Below are positions 1 through 9,131 of a stretch of DNA of 64,000 nucleotides, in pieces. The DNA is from Nocardioides hwasunensis (GTDB taxonomy: Bacteria; Actinomycetota; Actinomycetes; Propionibacteriales; Nocardioidaceae): contig NZ_JACXYY010000005.1 of the NCBI RefSeq assembly GCF_014779665.1, positions 248,001 through 312,000 on the forward strand, written 5' to 3'. How positions within the stretch are numbered: the stretch's first letter is position 1; every line of letters begins with the position of its first letter. Both the position numbers and the translations under genes were made by a program. Below the pieces are notes generated by a model that saw only the letters and a program-made list of their open reading frames with translations, did no database searches and was not told where the DNA came from.

Positions 1-1
1 G

Positions 2-706
2 ACCGTGCTGGGCCTGCGCCTGGTGCTGCCGCCCGGCGAGGAGCAGTCCGATGTCGGACCGGACGACGCATCCGTCGCGCAGGAGCGACAGCGGCTGACG
101 GACGCGTTCGCGATGCACCTGGCCGCGGTGCAGCCGGTCTCGGCCGTCGCGGCGATCGGCGACACGACCTACGGACTGCTCGCCGCCGCCGAGCCGCTCG
201 ACGAGGCCGAGGGCCGGGCCGCCCGCCTGCTCGCCGACTTCGTCGCTCGCGTGGACGACCGCGTGCACCCCCTCGCCGCCGTGGGTCCGCTGGCCGCGGA
301 CCTCCAGGGCATCACCCGCAGCCGGATCGGCGTGGACCGGGTGCTCCGGGTGCTCGCCGAGGGGGGCGGGGGCCATCGTGTGGGCCGGCTCGAGGAGCTG
401 CAGGGACAGGCGATGGTGCTCGACCTGCGTGACCAGGCCGTCCAGCGGGGCGAGCAGGTCCGCGGCGGACTGGCCCGTCTGCTGGCCTACGACGACCAGC
501 ACGGCTCGCAGCTCGTCGGCACGCTGCGCGCCTGGCTCGACGCGCTCGGCGACGTGGGCGTCGCGGCCGAGCAGATGTTCGTGCACCCCAACACCTTCCG
601 CTACCGGCTGCGCCGGGTCGCGGAGGTCGGCGAGGTCGACCTGGACGACGCGGAGCAGCGCTTCTCGCTGATGCTGCAGCTGCGGGTGTTCGGGCTCGGC
701 CGCTGA
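2..706 (+). CDS. PucR-family transcriptional regulator, C-terminal part (5' end outside window)
   Basis: The reading frame is already open at the window edge and stops at TGA 704-706, so only the last 234 residues are visible. The final 50 residues contain the PucR-type helix-turn-helix (HTH_30): the stretch VHPNTFRYRLRRV is the hallmark recognition helix of this family, followed by a C-terminal helix ending LQLRVFGLGR. The part before it looks like the variable middle domain of PucR/CdaR regulators. These proteins usually control nearby catabolic genes, but the genes it serves would lie to the left of the window. The gene to its right is convergent and unrelated. Family assignment is firm; the target is unknown. 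Confidence 0.85.
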   Translation, partial: TVLGLRLVLPPGEEQSDVGPDDASVAQERQRLTDAFAMHLAAVQPVSAVAAIGDTTYGLLAAAEPLDEAEGRAARLLADFVARVDDRVHPLAAVGPLAADLQGITRSRIGVDRVLRVLAEGGGGHRVGRLEELQGQAMVLDLRDQAVQRGEQVRGGLARLLAYDDQHGSQLVGTLRAWLDALGDVGVAAEQMFVHPNTFRYRLRRVAEVGEVDLDDAEQRFSLMLQLRVFGLGR

Positions 707-748
707 GCCGGGTGCCGGGGCGGGCTCAGCCGCCACGGTGGGAGCGGG

Positions 749-1993
749 CTACTGCACGAAGCGGAACAGCGGGCTGCTGGGCTCGACGAGCTCGACGCGG
801 AGGGCTGAGTCGGCCATCCGGCGCAGCAGCGGCTCGTAGTCCTCGCGCCGCTGGAGCTCCAGCCCGACCAGGGCGGGCCCGGTCTCGCGGTTGGACCGCT
901 TGACGTACTCGAAGAGCGTGATGTCGTCGTCGGGCCCCAGGACCTCGTCGAGGAAGCGCCGCAGGGCGCCGGGCTCCTGGGGGAAGTCGACGAGGAAGTA
1001 GTGCTTGAGCCCCTCGTGCACGAGCGCGCGCTCGACGACCTCGGCGTAGCGGCTGACGTCGTTGTTGCCCCCGGAGAGCACGCACACGACGCTCGAGCCG
1101 GCGGCGAGGTCGAGCGGCAGCCGCAGCGCTGCCGGGGCGAGCGCGCCGGCGGGCTCGGCGATGATGCCGTCGGACTGGTAGAGGTCGAGCATCTCCACGC
1201 ACGCCAGGCCCTCGGGGACGGTGGTCATCCGGGGCCGGTGCCGGAGGACGGCGTCGTAGGTCGTGGTGCCGACGCGTCGGACCGCGGCGCCGTCGATGAA
1301 TCCGTCGAGAGTGGGCAGGTCGACAGGACCGCCGGCGTCGAGGGCCGCGGCCATCGAGGCGGCTCCGGCGGGCTCGGCGCCGATGACGGTGGTGGTCGGC
1401 GACCGCTCGGCGAGGAGCGCGAGCACGCCCGCGAGAAGACCCCCGCCGCCGACGGGCACGACGACGGCGTCCGGCGGCTGCGGCAGCTGGTCGAGCAGCT
1501 CGGCGGCCACCGTGCCCTGGCCGGCGACCGTGCGGTCGTCGTCGAAGGCCGGCACGGGCGTCGCGCCCGTCTCGACGGCGTACGCGTGGGAGAGCGCGGC
1601 AGCGTCGTCGTAGGTGTCGCCGTCGACGACCACGTCGACGAAGTCGCCACCCAGCAGCGCGATCCGCGCACGCTTCTGGCGCGGTGTGGTGCGGGGGAGG
1701 TGGATCCTCGCGTGGACCCCGGTGCGGGCGCAGGCGAAGGCGACGCCCTGCGCATGGTTGCCCGCGCTCGCGCAGGTGACGCCCGCGGCACGCTCGTCGG
1801 CGGACAGTCGGCTGATGAGGTTGTAGGCACCGCGGGCCTTGTAGGAGCGGACCTCCTGCAGGTCCTCGCGCTTGAGCCACACGTCGAGGCCGGTCAGGGC
1901 GGAGAGCCGCGGCGAGCGGTGCAGCGGCGTACGTCCGACGACGCCTGAGAGACGGGCTGCGGCGTCCTCGACGTCCTGCGCGGAGACGGTCAT
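749..1993 (-). CDS. ilvA: Threonine ammonia-lyase (threonine dehydratase) with C-terminal ACT-like domain
   Basis: PLP enzyme (414 aa) that deaminates L-threonine to 2-oxobutyrate, the first step to isoleucine. The PLP lysine is K52 in RSYKARGAYN, and the glycine-rich phosphate loop VPVGGGGLLAG is present near residue 185. The last 90 or so residues (from HYFLVDFPQEPGALRRFL) form one ACT-like regulatory domain, as in the shorter Gram-positive/actinobacterial IlvA type rather than the E. coli two-ACT form. I chose ATG 1993 because homologous sequence begins at MTVSAQDVEDAAARL; the 47 codons upstream are low-quality and would run into the divergent sdaA promoter region. It lies head to head with sdaA, 186 bases apart, so both hydroxy-amino-acid dehydratases may share control. 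Confidence 0.93.
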   Translation of the reverse strand: MTVSAQDVEDAAARLSGVVGRTPLHRSPRLSALTGLDVWLKREDLQEVRSYKARGAYNLISRLSADERAAGVTCASAGNHAQGVAFACARTGVHARIHLPRTTPRQKRARIALLGGDFVDVVVDGDTYDDAAALSHAYAVETGATPVPAFDDDRTVAGQGTVAAELLDQLPQPPDAVVVPVGGGGLLAGVLALLAERSPTTTVIGAEPAGAASMAAALDAGGPVDLPTLDGFIDGAAVRRVGTTTYDAVLRHRPRMTTVPEGLACVEMLDLYQSDGIIAEPAGALAPAALRLPLDLAAGSSVVCVLSGGNNDVSRYAEVVERALVHEGLKHYFLVDFPQEPGALRRFLDEVLGPDDDITLFEYVKRSNRETGPALVGLELQRREDYEPLLRRMADSALRVELVEPSSPLFRFVQ

Positions 1994-2126
1994 GGACCAA
2001 GGGTGGCAGTTGCCGGTCGTCGGCTCGCACGAGGACCTTTCGGACGAGATGTCCACGCCCGAGGTGTTGCGTCCTGAGCAACCCGTTGCGCTGAACGCGA
2101 CGAAAACCTTGTGCTGCGTGCTCCGC

Positions 2127-2154
2127 GACCTCATGATCGAGGTCTGCCGACCTC
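2127..2154 (+). promoter_or_regulatory. Three alternating GACCTC/GAGGTC hexamers in the sdaA leader (operator or alternative hairpins)
   Basis: GACCTC (2127-2132), six bases, GAGGTC (2139-2144), four bases, GACCTC (2149-2154). The central hexamer can pair with either neighbour, giving two mutually exclusive stem-loops just before the sdaA ribosome binding site. It may equally be a double operator. No regulator is identified. Confidence 0.4.
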
Positions 2155-2179
2155 AGTGTCCGCGGCGGAGGGAAACGCG

Positions 2180-3559
2180 ATGACCATCAGCGTGTTCGAC
2201 CTGTTCAAGGTCGGCATCGGCCCGTCGAGCTCGCACACCGTCGGGCCGATGAGGGCGGCGTACCTCTTCTCGTCCGGCCTGGCCGCGGACGGCCTGCTCG
2301 ACGAGGTCGCGCACGTGCGCGTGGAGCTGTTCGGGTCGCTCGGCGCGACCGGGCACGGGCACGGCAGCGTGAAGGCGGTCGTGCTCGGCCTCGCGGGCGA
2401 GCAGCCGCACCTCGTCGACCCGGTCGCCGCCGACCCGATGGTGCAGCACGTGCGCGACACCGGCGAGCTGCTGCTCGCGGGCACGCACCGGATCGCCTTC
2501 GACGCCGACGAGGACGTCGTGATGCACCGCCGCAAGCGGCTGGAGTTCCACACCAACGGCATGGTCTTCCAGGCCAGCGACGCCTCCGGCGCCGAGCTGC
2601 GGCGCCGGGAGTACTACTCCGTCGGAGGCGGCTTCGTGCTCGACGAGGACGACGTCGGCAACCCCGTGCTCGTCCCCGACCAGACGCCGGTGCCGCACCC
2701 GTTCACCACGGCCGACGAGCTGCTCGCGATCACCTGCGAGACCGGGCTGCGGATCAGCGACGTGATGCTCGCCAACGAGCTCGTGCGTCGCTCCGAGGAC
2801 GAGATCCGGCGGGAGCTGCTCGCGATCTGGGGCGTGATGCAGGAGTGCGTCCAGCGCGGACGCACGACCCGCGGCGTGCTCCCGGGCGGCCTCAGGGTGC
2901 GTCGACGCGCCGCCGAGCTGCAGGCCCGGCTGGAGACCGAGGCGGCGGCCGGCGTCGCCGACCCGCTCGAGGCGATGGAGTGGGTGACGCTCTACGCCCT
3001 CGCGGTCAACGAGGAGAACGCCGCCGGCGGGCGGATCGTGACGGCGCCGACGAACGGCGCGGCCGGGATCGTCCCGGCGGTGCTGCTCTACTACCACCAC
3101 TTCGTCCGCGGCTCGGACGACGACGGCATCGTCCGCTTCCTGCTCACCGCCGCCGCGATCGGGCTGCTCTTCAAGGAGAACGCCTCCATCTCCGGTGCCG
3201 AGGTCGGCTGCCAGGGCGAGGTCGGGTCCGCGTGCTCGATGGCTGCCGGCGCCCTCGCCGAGGTGCTCGGCGGCACCCCTGAGCAGGTCGAGAACGCCGC
3301 CGAGATCGGCATCGAGCACAACCTCGGCCTCACCTGCGACCCCGTCGGGGGCCTCGTGCAGATCCCCTGCATCGAGCGCAACGCCGTCGCGTCCATCAAG
3401 GCGATCACCGCCGCCCGGATGGCCGTGCGCGGCGACGGCTCCCACTTCGTCTCGCTCGACAAGGCGATCAAGACGATGCGCGAGACCGGTCGCGACATGA
3501 AGGACAAGTACAAGGAGACCGCCCGCGGCGGGCTCGCCCTCAACGTCGTGGAGTGCTGA
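2180..3559 (+). CDS. sdaA: L-serine ammonia-lyase (serine dehydratase), iron-sulfur type
   Basis: Deaminates L-serine to pyruvate using a 4Fe-4S cluster. The 459 aa length fits the single-chain SdaA type: an N-terminal beta domain starting [20 protein letters not shown], where the SSSHT loop is the family signature, and a C-terminal alpha domain. Candidate cluster-binding cysteines sit in [21 protein letters not shown] and [11 protein letters not shown] 2180 is preceded by GGAGGG at 2167-2172, a good ribosome binding site; upstream in-frame starts lack it. The stop codon is part of a hairpin terminator (3553-3572) facing the convergent MFS gene. Divergent from ilvA. Assignment is very secure. 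Confidence 0.95.
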   Translation: MTISVFDLFKVGIGPSSSHTVGPMRAAYLFSSGLAADGLLDEVAHVRVELFGSLGATGHGHGSVKAVVLGLAGEQPHLVDPVAADPMVQHVRDTGELLLAGTHRIAFDADEDVVMHRRKRLEFHTNGMVFQASDASGAELRRREYYSVGGGFVLDEDDVGNPVLVPDQTPVPHPFTTADELLAITCETGLRISDVMLANELVRRSEDEIRRELLAIWGVMQECVQRGRTTRGVLPGGLRVRRRAAELQARLETEAAAGVADPLEAMEWVTLYALAVNEENAAGGRIVTAPTNGAAGIVPAVLLYYHHFVRGSDDDGIVRFLLTAAAIGLLFKENASISGAEVGCQGEVGSACSMAAGALAEVLGGTPEQVENAAEIGIEHNLGLTCDPVGGLVQIPCIERNAVASIKAITAARMAVRGDGSHFVSLDKAIKTMRETGRDMKDKYKETARGGLALNVVEC

Positions 3560-3572
3560 GCCCGATCAGCAC
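3553..3572. terminator. Bidirectional hairpin terminator between sdaA and the MFS gene
   Basis: GTGCTGA, six-base loop, TCAGCAC: a perfect 7-bp stem that includes the sdaA stop codon and ends two bases before the last codon of the convergent MFS gene. No T-run follows, as is common in high-G+C actinobacteria. Confidence 0.55.
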
Positions 3573-3574
3573 AC

Positions 3575-4825
3575 CTAGAGGGCGCTGAGCGCGTCCGTCG
3601 CGTCGGCGGCGGGCGGCGCGGCCGCCCGGGTGGCCGCGCGGAGGCGACGCTGCTGCGTGGTCATCAGCACCACCGCCACCGCGGTGGCCGTGACGGTGAC
3701 GGCGAAGGCAGCCGTCGCGCCGGACTTGTCGGCGAGCCGCCCGGCGACGCTCGAGCCGAGGGCGTAGCCCAGGCCCGTCGCGCTGGCCAGCATCGTCATC
3801 GCCGCGCCGACGCGAGCCGGCGGCACCACGCGCTCGGCGAGGGAGAACACCGCGATCATGTAGGGCGCGACGGCGAGCCCGAGCACCAGCACCGTCGCGG
3901 CCGTGCCGAGGAGGCTGTCGACCAGGAGCAGCGGCAGCGAGAGGACGAACAGCGCGCCCGCCGCCACCAGGGCGCGGCGCTCGTGCGGGACGCGCTCGGG
4001 GACGTACGCCGTCGCGAGCCCGGCGACCGCGCTGCCGACACCGAGCGTGGCGTGCACGAAGCCGGCGAGGCCGGGGCGTCCCATCTCGGTCGCGAGCACC
4101 GTGGCCCCGGTCTGCGTCGCCCCGAAGAGCGAGCCGATCGTCACCTGGGCCACGACGAGCACGAGGAAGGCGGCTCCCACGAGCCGCCCGGTCAGGGCGG
4201 GCCGGAGCCCGTCGTGGGCGAGCCGGGCCGAGGGGTCGAGGGCGAAGGCCGACCCGAAGACCGCGAGCAGCCCGGCCGCGAGCAGCAGGGCACCCGAGGG
4301 GGAGAACGCGGCGACCGACAGCCCGACCAGCGCCGGGCCGATCGCGAAGGAGGCCTCGTCGGCCGCGCCCTCGTAGGAGAACGCCGCGTCGACGAGTCGG
4401 CGCTGGTGGGTGCCGGTCGACCGGGTCAGCGGGCGCCAGCGCACCCGGGCCAGCGGCCCGACCTGGGGCAGCGCCAGCCCGGTGAGCGCGGCCGTCAGGA
4501 CCACCGCGGCGTCGCCCGCGTCGGCGTGGACCACGGCGACGAGCAGCGCCAGCCCGGCGGCGCCGAGCAGCGACTGGGCCAGGACGACGCCGCGCTGGCC
4601 GACCCGGTCGGCGAGGGTGCCGGCGATCGGGGCGCCGACGGCGTTGGCGACGGCGAGGGCACCGGCGCTCAGCCCGCCGAGGCCGTAGCTGCCGCTCGAC
4701 GTGGCGACGAGGAGGAGGGTGCCGAGCTGGCTCATCGCGAGCGGCAGCCGGCCGACGAACGCCACGACGACGTAGGTCGGGCCGGCGAGCTGGAGAAGTC
4801 GGCGGTAGGAGGCGAGAGGGGTCAC
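3575..4825 (-). CDS. MFS transporter (drug/metabolite exporter-like)
   Basis: Integral membrane protein of 416 aa with about 12 hydrophobic segments, typical of the major facilitator superfamily. The first helix is in TYVVVAFVGRLPLAMSQLG and the motif-A region between helices 2 and 3 reads GTLADRVGQRGVV. I chose GTG 4825 (VTPLASYRRLLQL) because AAGGA lies just upstream and the residues before it are arginine-rich and non-homologous. It is divergent from the quinone oxidoreductase gene (205 bases between them) and convergent with sdaA. Substrate cannot be told from sequence; the closest annotated relatives are generic actinobacterial MFS exporters. Confidence 0.85.
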   Translation of the reverse strand: MTPLASYRRLLQLAGPTYVVVAFVGRLPLAMSQLGTLLLVATSSGSYGLGGLSAGALAVANAVGAPIAGTLADRVGQRGVVLAQSLLGAAGLALLVAVVHADAGDAAVVLTAALTGLALPQVGPLARVRWRPLTRSTGTHQRRLVDAAFSYEGAADEASFAIGPALVGLSVAAFSPSGALLLAAGLLAVFGSAFALDPSARLAHDGLRPALTGRLVGAAFLVLVVAQVTIGSLFGATQTGATVLATEMGRPGLAGFVHATLGVGSAVAGLATAYVPERVPHERRALVAAGALFVLSLPLLLVDSLLGTAATVLVLGLAVAPYMIAVFSLAERVVPPARVGAAMTMLASATGLGYALGSSVAGRLADKSGATAAFAVTVTATAVAVVLMTTQQRRLRAATRAAAPPAADATDALSAL

Positions 4826-5030
4826 GGGTGGTCCTTGGGTGCGTCGGAACGACGCGCCGAACCCACCTCCAAGACGCGTGAAACCCTCTGCTCCCCGAAG
4901 TCTAGGAGCGGTCCTGGCGACGCACCCAATTCGAGCCGGGTCGAGACCGGCGGCATAGTCCGGCGGTGTCGTGCGTTGTCGCCAGGTGGACGTGACCCCA
5001 CGCCACGACAGCGACGAGAAGGGCATCCCG

Positions 5031-6053
5031 ATGCGAGCAGTGGTCTACACCGAGAGCGGCGACACCTCCGTGCTGGAGGTGGTCGAGCGCGAGGTCCCCG
5101 AGCCGGGGCCGGGTGAGGTCCGGGTGCGGATCGTGCGCGCGGGGGTCAACCCGACCGACTGGAAGTTCCGCGCCGGCGGGATGGGCGAGCTCGCCTTCCC
5201 CGAGATCGTGCCGGGCCAGGACGGCGCCGGGGCGGTCGACGCCGTCGGTCCCGACGTGGTGGACCTCGCGGTCGGCGACCGGGTGTGGACCATGCTGGCG
5301 CAGCACCAGCGTCCCGGCGGAACGGCGCAGGAGCAGGTCGTCCTCCCGCTCGAGCGCCTCACGAGGCTGCCCGACTCGGCGTCGTACGACGTCGGCGCGG
5401 CGCTGGGCGTCCCCGCCGTGACCGCCCACCGCGCGCTCACGACGTCGGAGGACGGACCGGACCGGCTCGCCCCCGGAGCGATGGCGGGCCTCACGGTGCT
5501 GGTCGCCGGCGGCGCGGGTGCCGTGGGCAACGCGGCCGTCCAGCTCGCCCGCTGGGCCGGCGCGACGGTCATCAGCACGGTGAGCAGCGCGGAGAAGGCG
5601 ACCCTCGCCACCGCCGCCGGCGCCCACCACACGGTGAACTACCGCGACGGCGACACTGCCACCGCGATCCGCGACCTGGCTCCCGACGGCGTCGACCTCG
5701 TCGTCGAGGTGGCGCCCGCGCAGAACCTCGGGCTCGACCTCCAGGTCATCAACCCCCGCGGCACGATCGCGATCTACGCCAACAACGGCGGCAACGAGAT
5801 CACCCTCGGTGTGCGCGAGACCTTCTCGACCAACGCGCGCTTCCAGTGGGTGCTGCTCTACACCGTCGGCCAGGCGGCACTCCGCGCGGCGGCCGAGGAC
5901 ATCACCGCCGCCCTCGAGGACGGCGCCTTCGGGATCGGCGAGGACCGTGGCCTGCCGCTGCACCGCTACCCGCTCAAGGAGACCGCCGCCGCACACGCCG
6001 CGGTCGAGGACGGCGCGGTCGGCAAGGTCCTGCTCGAGGTGAGCGATGCCTGA
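5031..6053 (+). CDS. NADPH:quinone oxidoreductase-like, zinc-independent MDR family
   Basis: 340 aa medium-chain reductase. The N-terminal GroES-like domain (MRAVVYTESGDTSVLEVVE, with NPTDWKFRAG) is followed by a Rossmann domain with the nucleotide-binding loop VLVAGGAGAVGNAAVQLARWAGA near residues 155-180. It lacks the structural and catalytic zinc cysteines of alcohol dehydrogenases, so it belongs with quinone reductases/zeta-crystallins that use NAD(P)H on quinones or enones. ATG 5031 has GAGAAGGG upstream. It stands alone between divergent and unrelated genes. Family is secure; the physiological electron acceptor is unknown. Confidence 0.88.
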   Translation: MRAVVYTESGDTSVLEVVEREVPEPGPGEVRVRIVRAGVNPTDWKFRAGGMGELAFPEIVPGQDGAGAVDAVGPDVVDLAVGDRVWTMLAQHQRPGGTAQEQVVLPLERLTRLPDSASYDVGAALGVPAVTAHRALTTSEDGPDRLAPGAMAGLTVLVAGGAGAVGNAAVQLARWAGATVISTVSSAEKATLATAAGAHHTVNYRDGDTATAIRDLAPDGVDLVVEVAPAQNLGLDLQVINPRGTIAIYANNGGNEITLGVRETFSTNARFQWVLLYTVGQAALRAAAEDITAALEDGAFGIGEDRGLPLHRYPLKETAAAHAAVEDGAVGKVLLEVSDA

Positions 6054-6170
6054 CCGGTCTCGGTCGGGAGGCGGACCAGGGACGAACGGTCACGGTCTCG
6101 TGCCGGACGGTGTATCTCTTGTGGCGGAAAGGTAAAGAAACCGTGCTCCTCGGGCTCCTATGCTCAGGGG

Positions 6171-6851
6171 GTGCACGTGCTGATGGTGGAGGATGACGAG
6201 GACCTCGCGACCTCGTTGGCGCACCTGTTCCGTGCCGGGGGGTTCGAGGCGTCGATGGTCGCGACGGGTCAGGCGGCCATCACGGCCATCGAGGACTCCC
6301 CGCCCGACCTGCTGATCCTCGACCTGACGCTGCCGGACATGGACGGCGTCGAGGTCTGCCAGGTGCTGCGCACGCTGGGCTACAACGGCGGGCTGGTCAT
6401 CATGTCGGCCCGCAGCGACGAGCTCGACGTCGTCGCGGGGCTCGACGCCGGCGCCGACGACTACCTGGTCAAGCCGTGCTCGATCGCCGAGCTGCAGTCG
6501 CGGGTCCGATCGGTGCTGCGTCGGGTGCACCGCACCTACGACGCCAGCGCGCAGGGACTCGCCGACAAGCCGGTCCTCGAGGTCGTCGACCACCACATCA
6601 CCTTCGACGGCGAGGAGATCACCACCCGCGGCCGGGAGTTCGACGTGCTCTCCCTGCTCATCGCCCAGCGTGGACGCGTCGTCATGCGCGAGACCCTCAT
6701 GGACAAGGTGTGGGGCACCGACTGGGAGGGCTCGCCGATGGTCCTCTCCGCCGCCATCGGCCGGATCCGCGGCCGGCTCGACGCGGTCGGCGCCTCCGAG
6801 CAGGTCGAGAACGTCCGCGGCGTCGGCTTCCGGCTCTCCTCCTCCGACTGA
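6171..6851 (+). CDS. OmpR/PhoB-type DNA-binding response regulator (orphan)
   Basis: 226 aa. The receiver domain (residues 1-120) has the acidic pair VEDDED, the phospho-acceptor Asp in LLILDLTLPD and the conserved Lys in YLVKPCS. The C-terminal winged helix (about 130-226) has the OmpR features GREFDVLSLL and VENVRGVGFRL. GTG 6171 is favoured because the -10 hexamer TATGCT (6159-6164) lies six bases before it, which would give a leaderless mRNA. No histidine kinase is adjacent: the next gene is the kinase/aminotransferase fusion, 11 bases downstream, so it appears to be an orphan regulator or is fed by a distant kinase. Confidence 0.92.
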   Translation: MHVLMVEDDEDLATSLAHLFRAGGFEASMVATGQAAITAIEDSPPDLLILDLTLPDMDGVEVCQVLRTLGYNGGLVIMSARSDELDVVAGLDAGADDYLVKPCSIAELQSRVRSVLRRVHRTYDASAQGLADKPVLEVVDHHITFDGEEITTRGREFDVLSLLIAQRGRVVMRETLMDKVWGTDWEGSPMVLSAAIGRIRGRLDAVGASEQVENVRGVGFRLSSSD

Positions 6852-6862
6852 CGCGGGCCTCG

Positions 6863-9121
6863 ATGGTGCACGCGGTGATGGACGAGCCCGCGCCGCGGCT
6901 CGCGCCCGAGCGCGTCCGCCGACTGGTGCCCGAGCGGTGGGGCGTGCCCGCCGGAGCGGTGCGAGCGCTCGCCAGCGAGCGCGACCTCAACGTGCTGGTC
7001 GACGGGCACGTGCTCAAGGTCTCCAACCCCGCCGAGGACCGGGCGCTGGTCGAGATGGAGGTCGCCGCGACGCGCCACGTCGCCGCCGTCGACCCGTCGC
7101 TGCCGATCCCGCGGGTCGCGGACGGCACGGGCCTCGGCCCGGTCGTCGAGATCGCCGACGACGAGGGTCGTGACTGCCTGGCGCGCCTCATCACGGTCGT
7201 GCCCGGCGAGCAGCTGGAGGGCATGGTCGTCACCGAGGACCTCGCCGAGCAGGTCGGCGCGGCAGCGGCACGCGTCGCCCGGGCGCTGCGGGGCTTCTTC
7301 CACCCGGCCGCCGGTCACCGCGACCTCGACTGGGACGTACGCCGTCTTCCGCAGGTGGCCGCCGACCTGCCCCGGGGCGATCCGCTGCGTGCTCTCGTCG
7401 ACCGCGTCACGCCGGCACTCGCGCGGTGCCCCGCGCTCCCCGGCGGCATCCACCACGCCGACGTCACCCTGACGAACCTCCTCGTCACCGACGGCACCGT
7501 CACCGGCGTCATCGACTTCGGCGACATGCACCACACAGCCGACGTCGCCGACCTCGCGGTGACGCTGGCCTCGGTGCTGCGCAACACCAGCGAGACCCAG
7601 GTCTGCTCGCTCTGGGAGCTCGCGGGTGCGACGCTCCGCGGCTACCAGCGCTCCCGGCCCCTGACGCCCGACGAGGTCGACGTGCTCGGCGAGCTGGTCC
7701 TGGCGCGCCTCGCGCTCAGCGCGATCATCTCGCGCGAGCGCGCCGCGGCCCACCCGGACAACACCGACTACATCACCCAGTACGACGACGCCGACACACG
7801 GACGACGACCGAGCTGGCGCGGCTCTCGCCCACCGAGCTCGCCGCCCGCCTCCACCGGCTGGCCGGGACGTCGTCGGCCCCCTGGTCCGAGGTCCGCGAG
7901 CGGCGGGTCGCCGCGATGGGTGGCCCGGTCGCCCCGTTGTTCTACGACGAGCCGCTCGAGATCGTCCGCGGCGAGGGTGCGTGGCTGACCGACGCCTCCG
8001 GGCGTCGCTACCTCGACGCCTACAACAACGTCGCGGTCGTCGGCCACGCCGACCCGACGGTGGCCCAGCGGGTCTCGCGCCAGCTCCGCACCGTCAACAC
8101 CCACTCCCGCTACCTCCACCCCGAGGTCGTCGAGCTCGCCGAGCGGCTCGCCGCCACCATGCCCGACGGGCTCGACACCGTGCTGTTCACGACGTCGGGC
8201 ACCGAGGCCAACGAGGTGGCCTGGCGCCTGGCCACGGAGCTCAACGGGGGCACCGGCGCGCTGGTCGTCGAGCACAGCTATCACGGCAGCACGAAGTGGA
8301 TGGCCGACCTCAGCTCCAACGAGTGGCCGCCGGGGCACCGGCCGTCGGCCGTCGGGACCTTCCGCGCACCGATCCGCCCGGCCGACCTGTCGGCCGCGGC
8401 GACCGGCGAGCAGGTGCAGGCCGCGGCCCGCATGCTCGCCGGTGCCGGACACCCGCCGGCACTGCTCCTCGCCGACTCGGGCTTCACCAGCGAAGGCGTC
8501 CACGACGCGCCGGCGTCGTACTTCGAGGGCCTGCTCGCCGGTGCCCACGCAGCCGGTGCCCTCTACCTCGCCGACGAGGTGCAGGTCGGCTACGGCCGCA
8601 CGGGTCCGGGGCTCTGGCGCTTCCGGCAGTCCGGCGTCGTGCCCGACCTCGTCACGCTCGGCAAGCCGATGGGTGCGGGCTACCCGATGGGCGCGGTGGT
8701 CACCCGACGTGAGCTCGTCGACCACTTCGCCGGCCGCTACGAGTACTTCTCGACCTTCGCCGCCACCCCGGCCGCGGCCGCTGCAGGCAACGCGGTGCTG
8801 GACGTCCTCGAGGACCGCGGCCTGCCGGAGCGGGCGGTGATCACGGGCGGCCACCTGGTCGAGCGGTTGCGCGCGCTCGCCGCGGACTCCGACCTGCTCG
8901 GCGAGGTGCGGGGCACGGGCCTGGTGGTCGGCGTCGACGTCGTCGACCGTCCGACCGCACGGCGGCTGCTGCAGGCGCTGGTCCTCCGGGGTGTGCTCGC
9001 CGGGCTGACCGGTCGTGACGGCGCCGTGCTCAAGGTGCGCCCACCGCTGGTCTGGGACGAGACGCACGTCGACGTCTTCGTGGACTGCCTGGAGCGTTCG
9101 CTGACCTCCCTCGCCCCTTAA
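6863..9121 (+). CDS. Fused aminoglycoside/hydroxylysine-type kinase and class III PLP phospho-lyase/aminotransferase
   Basis: 752 aa, two enzymes in one chain. Residues 1-330 are an APH/choline kinase-like phosphotransferase: the Brenner loop HHADVTLTNLL holds catalytic Asp and Asn, followed by the metal-binding IDFGD. Residues 345-752 are a class III aminotransferase fold: DEVQVGYGRTG supplies the PLP-pyridine Asp and K601 in TLGKPMGAGYP is the PLP lysine. In animals a hydroxylysine kinase (AGPHD1 type) acts before a PLP phospho-lyase (AGXT2L type), which eliminates phosphate and ammonia; a fusion of the two folds suggests such a phosphorylate-then-eliminate pathway for a hydroxylated amine or amino acid. 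The exact substrate (5-hydroxylysine, ethanolamine, other) is inference. ATG 6878 is an alternative start. Confidence 0.85.
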   Translation: MVHAVMDEPAPRLAPERVRRLVPERWGVPAGAVRALASERDLNVLVDGHVLKVSNPAEDRALVEMEVAATRHVAAVDPSLPIPRVADGTGLGPVVEIADDEGRDCLARLITVVPGEQLEGMVVTEDLAEQVGAAAARVARALRGFFHPAAGHRDLDWDVRRLPQVAADLPRGDPLRALVDRVTPALARCPALPGGIHHADVTLTNLLVTDGTVTGVIDFGDMHHTADVADLAVTLASVLRNTSETQVCSLWELAGATLRGYQRSRPLTPDEVDVLGELVLARLALSAIISRERAAAHPDNTDYITQYDDADTRTTTELARLSPTELAARLHRLAGTSSAPWSEVRERRVAAMGGPVAPLFYDEPLEIVRGEGAWLTDASGRRYLDAYNNVAVVGHADPTVAQRVSRQLRTVNTHSRYLHPEVVELAERLAATMPDGLDTVLFTTSGTEANEVAWRLATELNGGTGALVVEHSYHGSTKWMADLSSNEWPPGHRPSAVGTFRAPIRPADLSAAATGEQVQAAARMLAGAGHPPALLLADSGFTSEGVHDAPASYFEGLLAGAHAAGALYLADEVQVGYGRTGPGLWRFRQSGVVPDLVTLGKPMGAGYPMGAVVTRRELVDHFAGRYEYFSTFAATPAAAAAGNAVLDVLEDRGLPERAVITGGHLVERLRALAADSDLLGEVRGTGLVVGVDVVDRPTARRLLQALVLRGVLAGLTGRDGAVLKVRPPLVWDETHVDVFVDCLERSLTSLAP

Positions 9122-9131
9122 GGTCGGGCGC

